Assembly (NCBI RefSeq): GCF_006715495.1 | Contig: NZ_VFNI01000001.1 | Coordinates: 930,001-994,000 of the forward strand | From: Herbaspirillum sp. SJZ106 | GTDB taxonomy: Bacteria > Pseudomonadota > Gammaproteobacteria > Burkholderiales > Burkholderiaceae_D | Direction: 5' to 3' | Length of the DNA: 64,000 bases | Part shown: positions 28,923-37,880 of the stretch, one piece after another | Layout: each line of letters opens with the position of its first letter | Numbering within the stretch: position 1 is the first letter of the stretch | Made by a program: the position numbers and the translations under genes | The notes under the pieces: generated by a model | Told to the model about the DNA's origin: nothing | The model's database searches: none | The model's input: the letters and a program-made list of their open reading frames with translations, nothing else

Positions 28923-29785
28923 ACATGGGCGATCTGGGAAAACTGTTGCCGGACCAAGCGCCGGCCCCCGGCGGCGACATCGCGCTGGAATTGTGCGCAC
29001 TGTCGAAGGTGTACCAATTGAAGCGCGGCATGTTCAAGGCGCCGGTGGCGTTGAAGGCGGTCAACGACGTGTCGCTGCGCCTGTACCGCGGCGAGACGCT
29101 GGGGCTGGTGGGCGAGTCCGGCTGCGGCAAGAGCACCCTGGCCAAGATGCTGCTGGGCCTGCTGGAGCCGACCTCGGGCAATGTGCTGGTCAACGGCCAG
29201 GAGGTAGACCCGACCAGGCGCCGCGACAATGCGCGCCATATCCAGCCGATCTTCCAGGACCCGTATTCGTCGCTCAACCCGCGCAAGACCGTGGCGCAGA
29301 TCGTCGGCCTGCCGCTGAAGCTGCATGGCATCGGCGACGCCGCCGGGCAGGAGAAGGCGGTGCGCCGGATCCTCGACCTGGTGGGCATGCCCGAGCGCAC
29401 CTACGGACAGTATCCGAACCAGCTGTCCGGCGGCCAGCGCCAGCGCGTGGCGATCGCGCGCGCGCTGATCCTGCGGCCCGACATCCTGATCTGCGACGAG
29501 CCGACCTCGGCGCTGGATGTGTCGGTACAGGCGCAGATCCTGAACCTGCTGCTGGACCTGAAGGCCGAGTTCGGGCTCACCTATCTGTTCATCAGCCATG
29601 ACCTGGGTGTGGTGGAGCACCTGGTGGACCGGGTGGCGGTGATGAACCAGGGCTGCATCGTCGAACTGCAGACGCGCGAGAAGATTTTCAGCGATGCCCA
29701 GCATCCCTATACGCGCATGCTGCTGGCGTCGGCGTTTACCCCCGAGCCGGGCCGCGGCATCCCCGAGCTGGCCGCGGCGGCCTGA
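28919..29785 (+). CDS. ABC ATPase, DppF-like
   Basis: Seen: Walker [11 protein letters not shown], signature [12 protein letters not shown], Walker [14 protein letters not shown] and SHDLG switch. About 288 residues, shorter than DppF because the C-terminal cysteine-containing extension is reduced to [14 protein letters not shown]. The start overlaps the DppD-like stop by four bases, so translation is coupled. Works with the DppD-like ATPase as a heterodimer. Confidence 0.92.
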   Translation: MNMGDLGKLLPDQAPAPGGDIALELCALSKVYQLKRGMFKAPVALKAVNDVSLRLYRGETLGLVGESGCGKSTLAKMLLGLLEPTSGNVLVNGQEVDPTRRRDNARHIQPIFQDPYSSLNPRKTVAQIVGLPLKLHGIGDAAGQEKAVRRILDLVGMPERTYGQYPNQLSGGQRQRVAIARALILRPDILICDEPTSALDVSVQAQILNLLLDLKAEFGLTYLFISHDLGVVEHLVDRVAVMNQGCIVELQTREKIFSDAQHPYTRMLLASAFTPEPGRGIPELAAAA

Positions 29786-29905
29786 ACGACGCCATCGCAA
29801 CCGAACGGAATGCACGACGCCGAAGCGGGCAGGCCGCCTGCCGCCGCCGCGGATGAATGAATTGAATCAGACCCAGAACCAGACTTAGCTTAGAGGAGAA
29901 GCAGC

Positions 29906-31315
29906 ATGAGCAGAGCACAAGCCATCGCCGGCGTGGAGGCGTATTTCGATGACGGCCGTTTCATGGAAACGATGCAAAAGCGCGTGGCCATCCGCACCGA
30001 GAGCCAGGAGCCGGCCAGCCGTCCCATCCTGTACGACTATCTCAACCAGGAGATGGCGCCTTACCTGCAGGGCCTGGGCTTTACCTGCGAGGTGGTGGAG
30101 AACCCGCTGCCTGGCGGCAGCCCGTTCCTCATCGCCGAACGCCTGGAGGAAGCGGCGGCGTTCACGCTGCTGACCTACGGCCATGGCGATGTCGTGCGCG
30201 GCTACGACCAGCAATGGCGCGCCGGCCTGTCGCCCTGGGAAATCGTGGTCGACGGCGACCGCTGGTATGGTCGCGGCACCGCCGACAACAAGGCGCAGCA
30301 CACGATCAACCTGGCCGCGCTGGAAGAGGTCATCAAGGCGCGCGGCGGCAAGCTGGGCTACAACGTCAAGGTGATCCTGGAGATGGGCGAGGAAACCGGC
30401 TCGCCCGGCCTGAACGCCGTGTGCCAGGCATATGCCGGGCGCCTCAAGGCGGATGTCTTCATCGCCTCCGACGGGCCGCGCGTGAACGCGCCTACGCCGA
30501 CCATGTTCCTCGGCTCGCGCGGCGGCTGCAACTTCGACCTCACGGTCAACCTGCGCGACGGCGGCCACCATTCCGGCAATTGGGGCGGCTTGCTGCGCAA
30601 TCCGGGCGTGCGCCTGGCCAATGCCATCGCTTGCCTGGTCGATGGCCGCGGCCGCATCCGCGTGCCCAGCCTGCTGCCGGAATCGTTGCCGCAGAGCGTG
30701 CGCAACGCGCTGGCCGAGGTCAAGGTCGGCGGCGGCCCTAGCGATCCCGAGGTCGATGCCGAATGGGGCGAGCCCGGCATGACGCCGGCCGAGCGCGTAT
30801 TCGGCTGGAACACGCTGGAGGTGCTGGCCTTCAAGACCGGCAATCCGGAAGCGCCGGTCAACGCCATTCCCGGCCGCGCCAGCGCGCATTGCCAGATCCG
30901 TTTCGTGGTCGGCAGCGACGACCGCAACTTCATCGCCAACATTCGCGCCCATCTCGACGCGCATGGCTACGACGACGTGGCGGTGACATTGTCGGGCGTG
31001 CAGTTCGCCGCCACACGCCTCGATCCGGACGACGAATGGGTGCGCTGGGGGCTGGCTTCGATGCAGGAGACCAGCGGCAAGAAGCCCACGCTGCTGCCCA
31101 ACCTGGGCGGTTCGCTGCCCAACGATGTGTTTTCCGAAACGCTGGGGCTGCCGACGCTGTGGGTGCCGCACTCGTATCCGGCCTGCTCGCAGCACGCACC
31201 CAACGAGCATATACTGGCCAGCGTTTCGCGCGAGTCGCTGCAGGTGATGGCAGGCCTGTTCTGGGACCTGGCAGAGCAAGGCAGGCAAGTCATGGCGCGC
31301 CGCGCGGTTGCATGA
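29906..31315 (+). CDS. M20 family metallopeptidase
   Basis: Di-zinc hydrolase. Seen: YGHGDVV as first metal motif, GDRWYGRGTADNKAQH with the bridging Asp, EMGEETGSPGLN with the catalytic Glu pair, an insertion with a dimerisation domain (FLGSRGGCNFDLTVNLRDGG) and the late metal motif in HSYPACSQHAPNEH. 469 residues. Strong ribosome site (GAGGAG). The closest general match is M20 dipeptidase-type enzymes. Context: last but one gene in an importer operon. Inferred: hydrolyses the imported compound. No signal peptide, so it acts in the cytosol. Confidence 0.88.
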   Translation: MSRAQAIAGVEAYFDDGRFMETMQKRVAIRTESQEPASRPILYDYLNQEMAPYLQGLGFTCEVVENPLPGGSPFLIAERLEEAAAFTLLTYGHGDVVRGYDQQWRAGLSPWEIVVDGDRWYGRGTADNKAQHTINLAALEEVIKARGGKLGYNVKVILEMGEETGSPGLNAVCQAYAGRLKADVFIASDGPRVNAPTPTMFLGSRGGCNFDLTVNLRDGGHHSGNWGGLLRNPGVRLANAIACLVDGRGRIRVPSLLPESLPQSVRNALAEVKVGGGPSDPEVDAEWGEPGMTPAERVFGWNTLEVLAFKTGNPEAPVNAIPGRASAHCQIRFVVGSDDRNFIANIRAHLDAHGYDDVAVTLSGVQFAATRLDPDDEWVRWGLASMQETSGKKPTLLPNLGGSLPNDVFSETLGLPTLWVPHSYPACSQHAPNEHILASVSRESLQVMAGLFWDLAEQGRQVMARRAVA

Positions 31316-31345
31316 CAGAGTTCCAGCATCCATCGGAGAACGAGA

Positions 31346-32557
31346 TTGACTGACGCCAATGCCACCCAGGCCGCCAAGGCCTATTGCCGGATCGACGACC
31401 TGGACGACATCCGGGAAGACATCGTCGGCATCCGCCGCCATATCCACCAGCATCCCGAGCTTTCCTTCCAGGAGGCGGATACCGCGGCGCTGGTGGCCGC
31501 ACGGCTGGAAGAGTGGGGGTACGCGGTCACGCGCAACATCGGCGGCAACGGCCTGGTGGGCACGTTGCGCGTCGGCGGCAGCCCGCGCAGCATCGGCTTG
31601 CGGGCCGACATGGATGCCTTGCCCATTACCGAGCAGACGGGGCTGGCGTATGCCAGCCGCACCCATGGCGCCATGCATGCCTGCGGCCATGACGGACATA
31701 CCGCCATGCTGCTGGGGGCGGCGCGCCAGCTGGCGCGCACGCGCAATTTCGACGGCACGCTGCACCTGATCTTCCAGCCGGCCGAGGAGGCGGGTTTCGA
31801 CAGCGGCGCCCAGAAGATGCTGGAAGACCGCCTGTTCGAACGTTTCCCCTGCGACGCCGTGTTCGGCATCCACAATCATCCGGGCGTGGCGGCCGGCACC
31901 TTCATGTTCCGCAGCGGGCCGTTCATGGCGGCGTGCGATACGGTCAAGATCAAGCTCGTCGGGAAAGGGAGCCACGCCGCGCGCCCGCACTTGTCGGTCG
32001 ATCCGGTGGTGACGGCGGCCAGCCTGGTGATGGCGTTGCAGACGGTGGTCTCGCGCAATGTCGACCCGATGGAAACGGCGGTGGTCACCGTCGGCTCGCT
32101 GCATGCCGGGAATGCGTCCAACGTGATCCCGGAGTACGCGACCCTGGAGCTCAGCGTGCGCTCCTTCAAGCCTGAAGTGCGCGAGCTGCTGGAAACGCGC
32201 ATCCGGGCGCTGGTCGAGACGCATGCCGCCAGCTACGGCGCGCACGCCGAGATCGATTACCTGCGCGGCTATCCGGTGCTGGTCAACAGCGATGCCGAGA
32301 CCGAGTTCGCGCGCAACGTGGCGTTGGAACTGGTGGGCGAAGAGAACGTGATCGCGCCGTTCGGCCCGATCGCCGGCAGCGAGGATTTCGCCTATTTCCT
32401 GCAGCAGCGCCCCGGTTGCTTCCTGCGGGTAGGGAACGGCCAGGGCCGGCCGATGCTGCATAACGCCCACTATGACTTCAACGACGAGAACATCCCGGTC
32501 GGCGCCGCCTATTGGACCCGGCTGGTGGAGCGCTGGCTGGCGGGCCAGCCGGGCTGA
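31346..32557 (+). CDS. M20D amidohydrolase (hippurate hydrolase-like)
   Basis: Seen: HIHQHPELSFQEADTAALVA, the M20D opening, GLRADMDALPI, HACGHDGHTAMLLGAARQLA with metal ligands, FQPAEEAGFDSGAQKML with catalytic Glu, and GSEDFAYFL near the C-terminus. About 403 residues. I use the TTG at 31346, with GGAGAA upstream; the alternative is an internal start that would cut conserved sequence. Known: such enzymes remove acyl groups from N-acyl amino acids or peptides such as hippurate or indoleacetyl-amino acids. Together with the preceding M20 gene it suggests two-step breakdown. Confidence 0.88.
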   Translation: MTDANATQAAKAYCRIDDLDDIREDIVGIRRHIHQHPELSFQEADTAALVAARLEEWGYAVTRNIGGNGLVGTLRVGGSPRSIGLRADMDALPITEQTGLAYASRTHGAMHACGHDGHTAMLLGAARQLARTRNFDGTLHLIFQPAEEAGFDSGAQKMLEDRLFERFPCDAVFGIHNHPGVAAGTFMFRSGPFMAACDTVKIKLVGKGSHAARPHLSVDPVVTAASLVMALQTVVSRNVDPMETAVVTVGSLHAGNASNVIPEYATLELSVRSFKPEVRELLETRIRALVETHAASYGAHAEIDYLRGYPVLVNSDAETEFARNVALELVGEENVIAPFGPIAGSEDFAYFLQQRPGCFLRVGNGQGRPMLHNAHYDFNDENIPVGAAYWTRLVERWLAGQPG

Positions 32558-32696
32558 ACGGCAGGGAAGCCGCGCCGGCGCCGCTTATGCCGCCGGCGCA
32601 TAAGCGCATGACGAATGCTTTGTTTCGGATTGGAAGCGGTTTCGATATAGTGAATCCGTCTCCTCAATAACCTCTTGGACTTGGACATTGAGTTTG

Positions 32697-32730
32697 AACC
32701 CGCCACGCGCAAGCCTGGCGGGTTTTCTTT
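32697..32730 (+). terminator. Intrinsic terminator after the ABC/M20 operon
   Basis: Stem AACCCGCCA / TGGCGGGTT with a ten-base loop and a T-rich run (TTTTCTTTT). It lies 140 bases beyond the last stop of the operon. Confidence 0.7.
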
Positions 32731-32823
32731 TGGCGCGTCCGGTTTCCAGGTTTTCCCGCTGTGCCGCGGGGCCCGTGGAAGCCGCCGGGGCTTGCCCGTT
32801 CTTTTCCATGAGAAAATGGCGGC

Positions 32824-33492
32824 ATGCAAAATTCATCTCCATCTGCGCAGAACCTGCGCCCATTGATCCCGTTGGCCGATTACCAGCGTATTTTCCGTGT
32901 CGTGCATTCCGTACTTCAAAGCGTCGAGGCGGACATTCCCGCCGCAAGTTTTTTCTTCAGCGTCACCGCGGCGCAGATGCTGAAGAAGTTTTACAAGCGC
33001 AATGCGTTTCCCGTGGCGGGCGCAGCGTTCTACCTGATCAACCAGGAGAGCGGCGGCGCGCTCTCCTTCGGCGTGCTGGGCGAGGATGCGCAGTCTGTCT
33101 CCAGCAACCATGACGCATTCCATGCCTGGGTCCAATGCGACGGTTACGCGATCGATTTCATGGCGCCGGTATTTCAGGAGCTGCTCGCTGCGGCGGGTCA
33201 TGCGCTACCGGTGCCGCGCCGCATGTTCCAGAAGGATCTCGGGCGCATGAGCGCGTCGGCCACGGCGTTGGCGGCGCCGGGCGACTTTTTCCTGCATCCC
33301 GATCTGGCGCTGACGCGCGAGTTGCTGCAGCAGTTCATGGCCAAGAAAGCGCTGACCAACCTGTCGCAAGTATGCGTGGACTGGTACCGCAAGCCGCCCA
33401 AGGCGATGCCGGACGATCTCGCGCTGCAAGGCGGCGATGGCGAGGTTGCGCGCATCCGGCTCAATCCCGTGGCGGTCGAGGGCGTCTGGTAG
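32824..33492 (+). CDS. DUF2026-like protein, 222 residues
   Basis: Seen: no signal peptide; conserved-looking patches NAFPVAGAAFYL near residue 60, HAWVQCDGYAIDFMAPVFQE near 100-118, and a helical C-terminal half. The spacing of a His and an Asp in HAWVQCDGYAID resembles the core of cysteine-protease/transglutaminase folds, but I see no obvious catalytic Cys ahead of it; this is speculation. Known: DUF2026 proteins have no assigned role. Single gene, with no obvious neighbour link. The gap on its right is 1.5 kb without genes. Confidence 0.7.
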   Translation: MQNSSPSAQNLRPLIPLADYQRIFRVVHSVLQSVEADIPAASFFFSVTAAQMLKKFYKRNAFPVAGAAFYLINQESGGALSFGVLGEDAQSVSSNHDAFHAWVQCDGYAIDFMAPVFQELLAAAGHALPVPRRMFQKDLGRMSASATALAAPGDFFLHPDLALTRELLQQFMAKKALTNLSQVCVDWYRKPPKAMPDDLALQGGDGEVARIRLNPVAVEGVW

Positions 33493-34107
33493 GCATTGCC
33501 CGGGGCGCTTGCAGGAGGAGAGAGGGAAGTGCTGAAGACAGAAGACGGAAGGCAGGGCCTCCGGAGGGAGGGTGTGCTGGACGAGTGTCCAACACACCGT
33601 GCGATCATGCATATCGGTTGCATGTACCGCACTAGAACCAGCAGGATAGCCGCGCTGTGTGACGGCAGGATGACATGCCGGCACGGCGATAAAAAATAAT
33701 CCGATCCGCTGCTTCGTGGCGCGATGTCATTCTGGTGTCATACGCCGTCGTTATTATCCTCCCTGTCTCCTCTGTACCTGTTGCAGATGTTTCGCCTGCG
33801 ATGCGAGCGCATCGCAGGCTATTTTTTTCCACGGGTCTTGCGCCCGTCATCGAATCCGATTTTTGCTGCAGAGCTTCACGCCAACGCCGGAAGTGGCGTC
33901 GTAACCCGGCAGTACGCACACGTGTTGGAAGCTGCGATCCTCCCTTCCCGGCAGGTGAAAGCCTGATCCGGTCACGCGGCGCGGGGTGCGTCCCCACCTG
34001 TTCACGATCTTGTCGTGGGTCGTGAACGGGTGACGCTCCGCAGTATTTCTCCCGCCCTTTTTCTCCCCTGTTCCGTATTGCCGGTTCCTGCCCAACATTG
34101 CGCGGAA
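33493..34107. other. Non-coding stretch before the DnaA-box repeats
   Basis: About 600 bases with no supported gene; frames here give short arginine/serine-rich peptides. It holds a hairpin at 33571-33598 (GGTGTGCTGGAC / GTCCAACACACC, one mismatch, four-base loop) with no T-run, so probably not a simple terminator. Nothing else identified. Confidence 0.4.
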
Positions 34108-34190
34108 AATGGAATCTCTTTTCTTTTCAATGGCTTGGGCTACTTGTCAAAATCTTTTCCACAGGCTTACTCCCAAAAAGTGTGGATATC
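34108..34190. repeat. 83-bp repeat unit 1 with paired DnaA-like boxes
   Basis: Ends with TTTTCCACA (34155-34163) and, inverted, TGTGGATAT (34181-34189), together spanning 35 bases with GGCTT and CCCAAAA in the gap. The left half has TTTTCAATGGCTTGGGC. Compare units 2 and 3. Confidence 0.8.
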
Positions 34191-34281
34191 TTTGCCTTGC
34201 AGCGGATGGGGGATACCATTTTGCCCGGGTCTTGCACGGATGGATGCGATGGCCGCCGTTTTGCCGCACTTTGCTACGGAA

Positions 34282-34364
34282 ATTGAAATCCCTTTTCAAT
34301 CAATGGCTTAATCTGCTTGCTCAAGGGTTTTCCACAGGCTTGCCACCAAAATGTGTGGATAAGC
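34282..34364. repeat. 83-bp repeat unit 2 with paired DnaA boxes
   Basis: Carries TTTTCCACA (34328-34336) and the perfect inverted consensus TGTGGATAA (34354-34362), again exactly 35 bases end to end. Shares CAATGGCTT and AGGCTTGC with unit 1. A further box with one mismatch, TGGGGATAA, lies at 34403-34411, beside the palindrome CTTGTGCACAAG. Confidence 0.8.
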
Positions 34365-34574
34365 AGGGGCTTGTGCACAAGCACCCCGCATCGCTCAGGC
34401 AGTGGGGATAAGTCATGTGGCAACGATGATGTTTGGCGGGCGATGGCAATTGTCGCCAGCCGCCATCGGCCAGTCCCAGCCCTTGCCCGGTATGCGATTG
34501 CGGCCAATGCAGGCAATCTGCGGCGCATCGGTCCGGCAGCGCTGCGGTGCATGAATGCTCCACAATGCGACGAT

Positions 34575-34658
34575 GCCGGGATTTCCTTTTATTTCAATGA
34601 CTTGGGCGGCTTTTCAAAAGCATATCCACAGGCTTGTACCCAAAATCTGTGAATAAGC
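34575..34658. repeat. 84-bp repeat unit 3 with paired DnaA-like boxes
   Basis: Carries ATATCCACA (34622-34630) and, inverted, TGTGAATAA (34648-34656), also exactly 35 bases end to end. Shares TTTCAATGACTTGGGC and ACAGGCTTGTACCCAAAAT with the others. Confidence 0.75.
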
Positions 34659-34720
34659 GCCGCTCACAAAATACCGCTGGCTGCGTTGCGCCTTGCCAGC
34701 GGCGTTTTGTTAGCGGCGCT
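34656..34720. repeat. Long imperfect hairpin beside repeat unit 3
   Basis: AGCGCCGCT ... ACAAAA ... CCGCTGGC pairs with GCCAGCGG ... TTTTGT ... AGCGGCGCT, a stem of roughly 25 pairs with few mismatches and a loop of about 13. It begins at the last base of the third DnaA-like pair. No T-run directly follows. Confidence 0.7.
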
Positions 34721-34738
34721 AAGTGGCAATGAAAGGTA

Positions 34739-34966
34739 GGCGGAGCGGGTAATGCCGTTCAGTTAAGGCCAATTCACAGAGTCCGTTCGGGCTGAGTAGG
34801 CCCGCCAGGGCCGTATCGAAGCCAGCGCGCCAGCATCAGCGGCCTCGCCTGCCCTTCGATACGCTGCTGCGCAGCTACTCAGGGCGAACGGCGTCTGGAC
34901 TCCACAAACCTCCACAAACACAAATGCCGTTCAGCGTTTAACTGAACGGCATTAGGGCGGAGCGGG
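34739..34966. repeat. REP-like block: paired palindromes with flanking direct repeat
   Basis: An 11-bp direct repeat GGCGGAGCGGG (34739-34749 and 34956-34966) flanks the block. Inside are AATGCCGTTCAGTTAA (34751-34766), two head-to-head copies of a 38-bp element (34783-34821, starting CCGTTCGGGCTGAGTAG, and 34854-34891, ending CTACTCAGGGCGAACGG), and a hairpin AATGCCGTTCAG / CTGAACGGCATT (34923-34953). The 38-bp element recurs at 48.85 kb. The final hairpin may also terminate the minus-strand gene that ends at 34978. Confidence 0.75.
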
Positions 34967-34977
34967 GAAGTGCCGGC

Positions 34978-35748
34978 TCAGCCGTTATCGGGCGCGGTAT
35001 AAGGCTCGACCTTGACGGCCGTCATGCTGTAGCCGGCGGCGCCCATGGACGAGTCGGAGCGCTCGACCTTGACCACGCCGCTGATCCACACCGCATCCAT
35101 GGTGCGCACGTTCTTGACGGCCTTGCTGCTCTTGACGTGGATGATCTGGTTGGCCGGCGGCGGCGGCACGTGGATGCAGGCGCCGAAGTAGGGCACCAGC
35201 AGGAATTCCTTGAGCGCCTCCCCTTCGCGGTCGAGCGAGACGACGAAGCCCGGCAGGCGCACCGCCGCGCCTTCCATCGACGGATCGACCGGCGCGTCCT
35301 TCCAGTACTTCTTGGCTTTCCACAGCGCGGCGGCGGCGCGCGGGTCGTTGTCGTCCAGCTGGTCCAGCTTGAGGCCCTTGAACGGCGCCATGGCATCCCA
35401 GTCCTTGGGGATCAGGCTTTCCCAGGCGATCTCGCGGTAGCCTCCGACCACCTTGCCGGAAGCCTGGTAGGGCTGGTCGGTGACGCTGGCGCTTTGCTTG
35501 AGGTGGTCGCCGACCTGGTACTGGCCACCGGATGCGGCGCCGACGCCGGCGACCGTACTGCCGGCGTCGGCGCGTGCGGTGACGGCGGGTACCGCGCCGG
35601 CCAACGGCGCGCCTGCGGTTGGCGGTATTGTCGTGGCGGCGGCCAGCGGGGCCGGGGAGGCGTTGCCGGAATGCGCGGCCAGGCGTACCCCGGTGCCGAT
35701 CAGCAAGCCGGCGGCGGCGATACCACCTATCCAATAGAGAGTTTTCAT
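34978..35748 (-). CDS. DUF3299 protein of the zinc locus
   Basis: Seen: an N-terminal membrane anchor (LYWIGGIAAAGLLIGTGV), a low-complexity Ala/Pro linker to about residue 75, then the DUF3299 domain with REIAWESLIPKDW, VRLPGFVVSLD and LLVPYFGACIHVPPPPANQI. 256 residues. Last gene of a minus-strand operon with an FtsX-like permease, an ATPase and a DUF2796 protein; 13 bases separate it from the permease. Known: DUF3299 genes accompany ZrgA-type zinc systems such as the Vibrio zrg operon. Inferred: a periplasmic accessory protein. The conserved Cys and His in GACIHV could bind metal. Confidence 0.85.
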   Translation of the reverse strand: MKTLYWIGGIAAAGLLIGTGVRLAAHSGNASPAPLAAATTIPPTAGAPLAGAVPAVTARADAGSTVAGVGAASGGQYQVGDHLKQSASVTDQPYQASGKVVGGYREIAWESLIPKDWDAMAPFKGLKLDQLDDNDPRAAAALWKAKKYWKDAPVDPSMEGAAVRLPGFVVSLDREGEALKEFLLVPYFGACIHVPPPPANQIIHVKSSKAVKNVRTMDAVWISGVVKVERSDSSMGAAGYSMTAVKVEPYTAPDNG

Positions 35749-35761
35749 GTCGATGGCAGGT

Positions 35762-37030
35762 TCAGATTCTGGGCGTCAGGCCGTCGGACAGGCTCAGCCT
35801 GTAGGCGCGCAGGCCCGGCAGCAGGCTGGCCGCGAAACCGGCGATAACCGTCCAGAGCAGCAATTGTAATTCGCCTGCGGACGGCCATGCAGGCTGCAGC
35901 GCGATGCCGAACTGCGCCGCCAGCGTCGGCCCCAGCGCCAGCAGCAGGATGGTGAGCAGCAATACGCCCGCCACTACCCCGGCCAGCATCACGCCCAGGC
36001 CTTCGATGGACAGCAGGATAAAGACGTCCCAGGGACGCGCGCCGACCGAACGCAGGATGGCCAGCTCGCGGCGGCGCTCGCCCAGGCTGGCCAGGATGGC
36101 GGCCACCAGCCCGGCCAGCCCGACCACCACCACCATACCCGACACCACCAGCAGCGCGTTTTCGCCGATGCCGACCACGTCCCACAACTGGTCCAGCGCG
36201 ACGCCGGGCAGCACGGCCATCAGCGGTTCCCTGAAGCCTTCGCCGTCGGCGATGTCGCGCTGCACGGCGAACACGCGCGCACGGCTTTTCAGGCCGACCA
36301 GCACGGCGGTGATGCTCTTGGGGGTGAGGTCGAATTTCTTGACCAGCGCCGGCGCGATGTGCAGGCCGGGCAGCGGGGCGCCGCCTTCCCAGTCGAGATG
36401 GATGGCTTCCATCGCGTCCAGGCCGATGTGCACCGTACGGTCCACCGGCGTGCCGGTGCGCGCCAGGATGCCGGTGACCACGAAGGGTTTGTCGGCGTGC
36501 TGGGCCAGGTGGGCGCTGCCGATGCCGTGCGCCAGCACGATGCGGTCGCCAGGTTTGTAATGCAGCCGGTCGGCGACTTCGGCGCCGAGCACGGTCTCGA
36601 ACACGTCGGCGAAAGGCCGGCCCTGCGCCAGTTGCAGCGCTTTTCCGTCGCCGTAATGGAAGTGCCGGAAGTAGTCGCCATTGGTGGCCAGCACCGGGAA
36701 ACCGCGATGCGAGTCGCCCAGCGAAATCGGGATGGTCCAGGCCACGGCCGGGTTGCGCGCCAGCGCCTGGGCGCTGTCCCAGCCCATGTTGTTGGTGGCG
36801 CCGCCGATGCGGAAGATCGCATACAGCATCAGCTGGATGGGGCTGGTGCGCGCGCCGACCACCAGATCGGTGCCGGACACCGATTGCGAGAATCCGGCGC
36901 GCACGTCATGGCGCACGCGTTCGATGCCCAGCAGCATGGTGGTGGAAAGGGCGATGGCCAGCAGCATCAGGCCCAGCGTGAAACGGCGGTTCCACGCGCT
37001 CTTCGCGGCCAGGCGCAGCAGCGTCTTCAT
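35762..37030 (-). CDS. FtsX/MacB-type ABC permease
   Basis: Seen: TM1 (RFTLGLMLLAIALSTTMLLG), a large periplasmic domain of about 230 residues, and three C-terminal spans beginning LLVVSGMVVVVGLAGLVAAI, the FtsX/LolE layout. Cytoplasmic coupling segment ERRRELAILRSVGARP. 422 residues. Its start overlaps the ATPase stop by four bases, so they are a pair. Known: such permeases act mechanically on periplasmic partners and need not be channels. Context indicates a role in zinc handling. Confidence 0.88.
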   Translation of the reverse strand: MKTLLRLAAKSAWNRRFTLGLMLLAIALSTTMLLGIERVRHDVRAGFSQSVSGTDLVVGARTSPIQLMLYAIFRIGGATNNMGWDSAQALARNPAVAWTIPISLGDSHRGFPVLATNGDYFRHFHYGDGKALQLAQGRPFADVFETVLGAEVADRLHYKPGDRIVLAHGIGSAHLAQHADKPFVVTGILARTGTPVDRTVHIGLDAMEAIHLDWEGGAPLPGLHIAPALVKKFDLTPKSITAVLVGLKSRARVFAVQRDIADGEGFREPLMAVLPGVALDQLWDVVGIGENALLVVSGMVVVVGLAGLVAAILASLGERRRELAILRSVGARPWDVFILLSIEGLGVMLAGVVAGVLLLTILLLALGPTLAAQFGIALQPAWPSAGELQLLLWTVIAGFAASLLPGLRAYRLSLSDGLTPRI

Positions 37031-37755
37031 GCCGACTCCTCGATGCTGGCGGCGCGGTTGATCTGCTCCAGCGCGATGCGCCGGTGGAAGCGTTCGGCCA
37101 GGCGCTGGTCGTGGCTGACGAACACCAGCGCCGCGCCGCCGTGGGCGCATTCGCCCTGCAGCAGGTCGAGGAAGGCTTGCTGGCGGTCGCTGTCCAGCGC
37201 CGAGGTCGGTTCGTCGGCGACGATGATCTCGGGCCGGCCGATCAGCGCGCGCGCCGCCGCCACGCGCTGCTGCTGGCCGATCGACAACTGGGTGACCGGG
37301 CGCGCCCACAAGGCGGGCGCCAGGTCCAGCGATGCCAGCAGCGAGTGCGCCGCTTCCCGCAAGCTGCCGCCTTGCAGCAAGGCGCGGCCCTTGCGGTAGA
37401 TCGAGAACCGGCAGGGCAGCAGCACGTTGTCGGTGACGGACAGATAAGGCAGCAGGTTGAATTGCTGGAAGATGAAGCCGATATGGTCCACCCGGAAACG
37501 GTCGCGCCGTGCGGCGGCCAGGCCTTGCAAGGCCTGGCCCAGCACTTCCACGCTGCCCGCCTGCGGCGCGATGATGCCGCCAATGGTGGCCAGCAATGTG
37601 CTTTTGCCGCTGCCGCTGGGGCCGCTGACGAAGATGTGCTCGCGCGCCTCCACCCGCAATTCATCCAGAGCCAGCGCGGGATGCGGCTGGCCGGGCCAGG
37701 TGAAGCTGAGGTCGCGCAAATGGATGGCGGGCGGGGCGGGTTGCGGCGGGTTCAT
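37027..37755 (-). CDS. LolD/MacB-type ABC ATPase
   Basis: Seen: Walker A GPSGSGKSTL, Q-loop FQQFNLLPYLSV, signature QLSIGQQQRVAAARA, Walker [13 protein letters not shown] and switch VSHDQ. 242 residues. Signature reads LSIGQQQ where most have LSGGQ. Downstream of the DUF2796 gene by 125 bases and translationally coupled to the FtsX-like permease. Energises the zrg-like system. Confidence 0.9.
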   Translation of the reverse strand: MNPPQPAPPAIHLRDLSFTWPGQPHPALALDELRVEAREHIFVSGPSGSGKSTLLATIGGIIAPQAGSVEVLGQALQGLAAARRDRFRVDHIGFIFQQFNLLPYLSVTDNVLLPCRFSIYRKGRALLQGGSLREAAHSLLASLDLAPALWARPVTQLSIGQQQRVAAARALIGRPEIIVADEPTSALDSDRQQAFLDLLQGECAHGGAALVFVSHDQRLAERFHRRIALEQINRAASIEESA

Positions 37756-37880
37756 GTCAGCGGTGTATCGGGGAAACGGGACGCAATGAGGGGCAGGAGG
37801 CCGCGGCGGCTGGGGCGATGATACCCCCGCCTGCTGTCAACGGCCTGACTGGCTCCCTGTATCGGGATCAATTATCGGGA

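Noticed and set aside
29885-32470. 861-codon open frame on the minus strand
   Set aside because: It is antisense to two well-supported M20 genes; its product is Arg/His/Ala-rich without domains, a common artefact of high-GC codon bias. The same applies to the 884-codon minus frame at 54302-56956.
33716-34025. Overlapping plus-strand frames in the gene-poor stretch
   Set aside because: Three frames overlap with no ribosome site, no domain and unlike codon use.
34108-34658. CRISPR array
   Set aside because: The repeats are 83 bp, diverged and unevenly spaced; there are no cas genes.
34108-34658. The chromosomal oriC itself
   Set aside because: No dnaA, dnaN, gyrB, rpmH or parAB nearby and no clear AT-rich unwinding element; a titration or regulatory locus is the safer reading.
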